Part shown: in pieces, positions 60,750 through 64,000 of the stretch | How positions within the stretch are numbered: position 1 is the first letter of the stretch | Layout of the letters: every line of letters begins with the position of its first letter | Assembly: GCA_910584065.1 (NCBI GenBank) | Contig: CAJTZN010000012.1 | Location: forward strand, 7,923 to 71,922 | Length of the DNA: 64,000 bases | Source of the DNA: an uncultured Eubacterium sp. | GTDB lineage: Bacteria; Bacillota; Clostridia; Lachnospirales; Lachnospiraceae | Reading direction: 5' to 3' | Translations under genes and position numbers: made by a program | Notes under the pieces: generated by a model | Database searches by the model: none | Told to the model about the DNA's origin: nothing | Seen by the model: the letters and a program-made list of their open reading frames with translations, nothing else

Positions 60750-61829
60750 ATGCTTTTTGTAAAAGTTGATGAACTCAAGCCGGGTATGCGTTTGGGGAAA
60801 CCGATTTACAATAAAAATGGTGTGTTGTTATATGACCGTGATACGAAGCTGACGATGCAGGCGATTTACGGGATACGTAATTTTGGACTGATGGGATTGT
60901 ATATACTGGAGCCCGCGGAACCCCTTCCGCCGATGACGGAAGATGATATAAATTTCGAGAGGTTTCAGACGATGGCGGTGTTCAGCATCCGGGAGGATCT
61001 GGATCTGATCGCGTCGGGAAAGAAGGATAAAGGCCTTGACTGGCTGTGCAGTCTCATATTGAAAAATTACGCAAATCATTCGGCAAAGATTAACTTTGTG
61101 CAGAGTCTGCGGAGCAGCGACGATTTTGTGTACAAGCACAGCATTAACGTGGCGCTTCTAGCGGCGATCATTGCCGGCAAGATGAAACTGCCGCTCGGCC
61201 GGATCAACTCGATCGTAAAAGCAGGACTTCTCCATGAGTGCGGAGGGGTGAAGGTGAAACAGTCGATAAATTCCGAAAGTGAACAGGATACGAGTGAACT
61301 TGTCCGGGTCAATACGCGGGAGATTTTGAAGAGCCATGCGGATATGGAGGAAAATGTTGTGCTGATGGTCGAGCACATGCAGGCGCTCTGCTCAGACAGC
61401 GCATCGAAAGAGGCGAAGGAAGCGGCCCGCGCAAACCAGGGGGCTACGATCCTGTACGTGGCAGATGCCTACGATCGCCTGACGGCGATGAAATCTTATG
61501 AGGAACCGACGAGTGAAGTGAAAGCGCTCCGCATTTTGATCGAAGAGGAGGATAAATATGATCCGGAAGTGGTACGCGCGCTTACAAGAGGGATCAACGT
61601 TCTCTATCCGGGTGTGTGCGTCGAACTTACGGGGCATGTAAAGGGGCTTGTGATCATTGAAAACGAGTCAGACATTTTTAAACCGTGGGTTTTGAGCTTC
61701 CGGGATAACAAGCTGTATGATCTGTCGAATGAGAAGGAGGGTGAAGGTCTGGAATTGGTAGATATCATGAAAACGATGGATAACCGAATCAAACTTGACC
61801 CGGATCTCTTAAAGGAGTATACTAAGTAA
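60750..61829 (+). CDS. degenerate HD-GYP-like protein
   Basis: The 359-residue protein begins FVKVDELKPGMRLGKPIYNK, a DUF3391-like N-terminus common before HD-GYP domains. The HD-GYP-like region (about 115-270) keeps the helix DFVYKHSINVALLAAIIAGK but has LLHECGG where LLHDIGK is expected, and lacks the HHExxDGxGYP loop. It therefore probably does not hydrolyse c-di-GMP, and may bind a ligand or partner instead. ATG 60750 follows AAAGGAGA. ileS starts 24 bases downstream. Confidence 0.8.
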   Translation: MLFVKVDELKPGMRLGKPIYNKNGVLLYDRDTKLTMQAIYGIRNFGLMGLYILEPAEPLPPMTEDDINFERFQTMAVFSIREDLDLIASGKKDKGLDWLCSLILKNYANHSAKINFVQSLRSSDDFVYKHSINVALLAAIIAGKMKLPLGRINSIVKAGLLHECGGVKVKQSINSESEQDTSELVRVNTREILKSHADMEENVVLMVEHMQALCSDSASKEAKEAARANQGATILYVADAYDRLTAMKSYEEPTSEVKALRILIEEEDKYDPEVVRALTRGINVLYPGVCVELTGHVKGLVIIENESDIFKPWVLSFRDNKLYDLSNEKEGEGLELVDIMKTMDNRIKLDPDLLKEYTK

Positions 61830-61853
61830 AATCGTGTAGAGCGGAGGTAAAAT

Positions 61854-64000
61854 ATGTACGAGAAAGTTTCGAAAGACCTGAATTTTGTCGATCGGGAAAA
61901 AAAGATAGAAAAATTTTGGGAAGAAAATGATATCTTCAAAAAAAGTATCGAGCAGCGGGAGGGCTGCCCTACATATATGTTTTATGACGGGCCGCCGACG
62001 GCAAATGGAAAGCCGCATATCGGACATATGCTGACTCGTGCCATAAAGGATATGATCCCGAGATACCGCACGATGAAGGGGTATCAGGTGCCGCGGAAAG
62101 CGGGCTGGGATACGCACGGGCTTCCGGTTGAACTGGAAGTGGAGAAGCTTCTCGGTTTGGATGGCAAAGAACAGATCGAGGAGTACGGACTGGATCCGTT
62201 CATTTCAAAGTGCAAGGAATCCGTGTGGAAGTATAAGGGAATGTGGGAAGATTTCTCAGGTTCCGTCGGGTTCTGGGCCGATATGGAACAGCCATATGTC
62301 ACCTACCATGACGATTTTATCGAGTCCGAGTGGTGGGCGCTCAAGGAAATATGGAATAAAAAACTTTTATATAAGGGATTTAAGATCGTTCCCTACTGTC
62401 CGAGATGCGGTACGCCGCTCTCGTCCCACGAGGTGGCGCAGGGATATAAGGCTGTGAAGGAGCGCTCTGCGATCGTGCGCTTCCGGGTTGTCGGGGAAGA
62501 TGCCTATTTCCTGGCATGGACGACGACGCCCTGGACGCTGCCGAGTAACGTCGCTCTCTGCGTAAATCCGGATGAGACGTACTGCAAGGTAAAAGCGAAG
62601 GACGGCTATACGTATTATATGGCGGAAGCGCTTTTGGAGCAGGTACTCGGCGGACTTGCCGGGGACGGTGAGGCGGCAGACGAGAAAGCGTACGAAGTGC
62701 TGGAGACGTACAAAGGAACGGATCTCGAGGGGAAGGAATATGAACCCCTGTTTGATTTTGCTCTCGATATTTGTGAGAAACAGCACAAAAAAGGATATTA
62801 TATTACTTGCGACGGGTATGTCACGATGACGGACGGTACCGGTATCGTGCATATCGCGCCGGCCTTTGGTGAGGACGACGCCGCCGTCGGGCGCAAATAC
62901 GATCTGCCGTTTGTCCAGCTCGTAAACGGCAAGGGCGAGATGACCGAGGAAACAGACTACGCCGGGATGTTCGTGAAAGACGCGGACATGCCGATATTGC
63001 AGGATTTGGAAAAGAAGGGCCTTCTGTTCGGGGCGCCGAAATTTGAGCATGATTACCCGTTCTGCTGGCGCTGTGATACGCCGCTGATCTATTACGCGAG
63101 GGAGTCCTGGTTCATCAAGATGACCGAGGTAAAAGAACAGCTGATCCGCAACAATAACACGATCCACTGGATTCCGGAAAGCATCGGAACGGGGCGTTTC
63201 GGCGACTGGCTCGAAAATATACAGGACTGGGGCGTTTCGAGGAATCGTTACTGGGGCACGCCGCTGAACATCTGGGAATGTAGCTGCGGCCATATGGAGT
63301 GTATCGGCAGCCGCGAGGAACTGGCACAGAAGAGCGGAAACGAGGCGGCGAAGAACGTTGAACTGCACCGCCCGTATATCGACGAGATCACGATCAAATG
63401 CCCGCACTGTGGAAAGGAAATGCACCGCGTGCCGGAAGTGATCGACTGCTGGTTTGATTCCGGGGCCATGCCGTTTGCGCAGCACCATTATCCATTTGAA
63501 AATAAAGAATTGTTTGAAAAGCAGTTTCCGGCGCAGTTTATCTCGGAGGCCGTCGATCAGACGAGGGGATGGTTCTACTCCCTTTTGGCAGAATCGACGC
63601 TGTTATTTGACAAGGCGCCGTATGAGAATGTCATTGTCCTCGGCCTCGTATTGGATGAGGACGGACAGAAGATGTCGAAGAGTAAAGGAAACGCGGTGGA
63701 TCCGATGGAAGCGCTGGCCCAGTATGGTGCCGATGCCATCCGCTGGTATTTTTATATCAATTCCGCGCCGTGGCTGCCAAACCGTTTCCACTCGAAAGTC
63801 GTGGTCGAGGGACAGCGCAAATTTATGGGAACACTGTGGAACACCTACGCATTTTTCGTGCTATACGCGAATATTGATAATTTTGACGCTTCCAAATATA
63901 AACTGGAATACGACAAGATCGAGGAGGAGGAGCCGAGCCACTCGATGATGGATAAATGGCTTCTCAGCAAGCTGAATTCGGCCGTCGGCGAGGTCGATGA
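61854..64000 (+). CDS. ileS: isoleucine--tRNA ligase, type 2 (3' end beyond window)
   Basis: IleRS charges tRNA-Ile. The visible 715 codons contain the class I HIGH motif (GKPHIGHML near residue 53), the editing domain (WTTTPWTLPSN), DQTRGWFYSLLAEST, and KMSKS (QKMSKSKGNAVDP near 606). GWDTHGLPVELEVEKLLG and the zinc-binding CPRCGTPLSSHE indicate the eukaryote-like type 2 form rather than type 1. GGAGG precedes ATG 61854. No T-box lies in the 24-bp gap; the gene is probably read from the HD gene promoter. The reading frame is open at the window end. Confidence 0.96.
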   Translation, partial: MYEKVSKDLNFVDREKKIEKFWEENDIFKKSIEQREGCPTYMFYDGPPTANGKPHIGHMLTRAIKDMIPRYRTMKGYQVPRKAGWDTHGLPVELEVEKLLGLDGKEQIEEYGLDPFISKCKESVWKYKGMWEDFSGSVGFWADMEQPYVTYHDDFIESEWWALKEIWNKKLLYKGFKIVPYCPRCGTPLSSHEVAQGYKAVKERSAIVRFRVVGEDAYFLAWTTTPWTLPSNVALCVNPDETYCKVKAKDGYTYYMAEALLEQVLGGLAGDGEAADEKAYEVLETYKGTDLEGKEYEPLFDFALDICEKQHKKGYYITCDGYVTMTDGTGIVHIAPAFGEDDAAVGRKYDLPFVQLVNGKGEMTEETDYAGMFVKDADMPILQDLEKKGLLFGAPKFEHDYPFCWRCDTPLIYYARESWFIKMTEVKEQLIRNNNTIHWIPESIGTGRFGDWLENIQDWGVSRNRYWGTPLNIWECSCGHMECIGSREELAQKSGNEAAKNVELHRPYIDEITIKCPHCGKEMHRVPEVIDCWFDSGAMPFAQHHYPFENKELFEKQFPAQFISEAVDQTRGWFYSLLAESTLLFDKAPYENVIVLGLVLDEDGQKMSKSKGNAVDPMEALAQYGADAIRWYFYINSAPWLPNRFHSKVVVEGQRKFMGTLWNTYAFFVLYANIDNFDASKYKLEYDKIEEEEPSHSMMDKWLLSKLNSAVGEVD

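Overview
The window looks like the chromosome of a spore-forming, plant-polysaccharide-degrading Firmicute of the class Clostridia, most likely family Lachnospiraceae. Supporting this are the gene order nusB-xseA-xseB-ispA-dxs-tlyA-nadK-argR, an alpha/beta-type small acid-soluble spore protein, a SpoIID-family protein, several small Lachnospiraceae-type proteins (DUF6171, DUF6142), roughly 50% GC, strong AGGAGG-type ribosome binding sites, and many secreted proteins with Big2 (bacterial Ig-like), Pro/Thr-linker and BspA-type leucine-rich-repeat modules. No rRNA, tRNA, CRISPR array, prophage or intact insertion sequence was seen.

Layout. (1) 0-9 kb is a housekeeping operon for exonuclease VII, isoprenoid synthesis, rRNA methylation, NAD kinase and the arginine repressor, then yebC-recU and a spore protein gene. 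Two junctions carry short tandem repeats, and dxs and tlyA are fused into one 975-codon reading frame. (2) 9-14.7 kb holds an orphan GHKL sensor kinase, a TrkA/TrkH potassium uptake pair and a pyridoxal-kinase-like gene. (3) 14.7-25.5 kb is a xylan side-chain locus: intracellular GH51 arabinofuranosidase, a secreted SGNH esterase, a Big2 protein with an unassigned C-terminal domain, GH115 alpha-glucuronidase and a GH43 enzyme. (4) 25.5-33 kb is accessory: a PocR-domain remnant, an antitoxin-like HicB without HicA, a carbohydrate-binding surface protein broken by three frameshifts (two at C10 and G9 tracts), and a 1341-residue Big2/Cna-B-like surface protein. (5) 33-40 kb is a three-gene signalling operon: receiver-HD-GYP, hybrid kinase with Hpt, and a hybrid kinase fused to a DegV lipid-binding domain. 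(6) 40-45.5 kb has pheST, vanZ-like and DUF6142 genes and, on the minus strand, an AP2-HNH-like-AP2 protein. (7) 45.5-52 kb encodes a vWA surface protein, a soluble chemoreceptor-like protein and a second GH43; the two secreted proteins end in the same LRR_5 module. (8) 52-64 kb has icd behind a highly structured 132-bp leader insert, thiC without a riboswitch, a SpoIID protein, a YihY-type membrane protein and a subtilase (both minus strand), a degenerate HD-GYP gene and the first two thirds of ileS.

How the genes fit together. The GH51, GH43, GH115 and SGNH enzymes would together strip arabinose, glucuronic acid and acyl groups from heteroxylan, with Big2, FN3 and LRR modules keeping enzymes at the cell surface. 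The 33-40 kb operon could pass a membrane or lipid signal through a phosphorelay to a cyclic-di-GMP phosphodiesterase. The most unusual items are the histidine kinase-receiver-DegV fusion, the Dxs-TlyA fusion with a repetitive insert in Dxs, the homopolymer-frameshifted surface protein, the triplicated nusB-xseA junction, and the structured icd leader. A recurring theme is short tandem repeats, often palindromic, at gene ends and inside linkers. Functions are inferred from motifs and family knowledge only; no database search was run.
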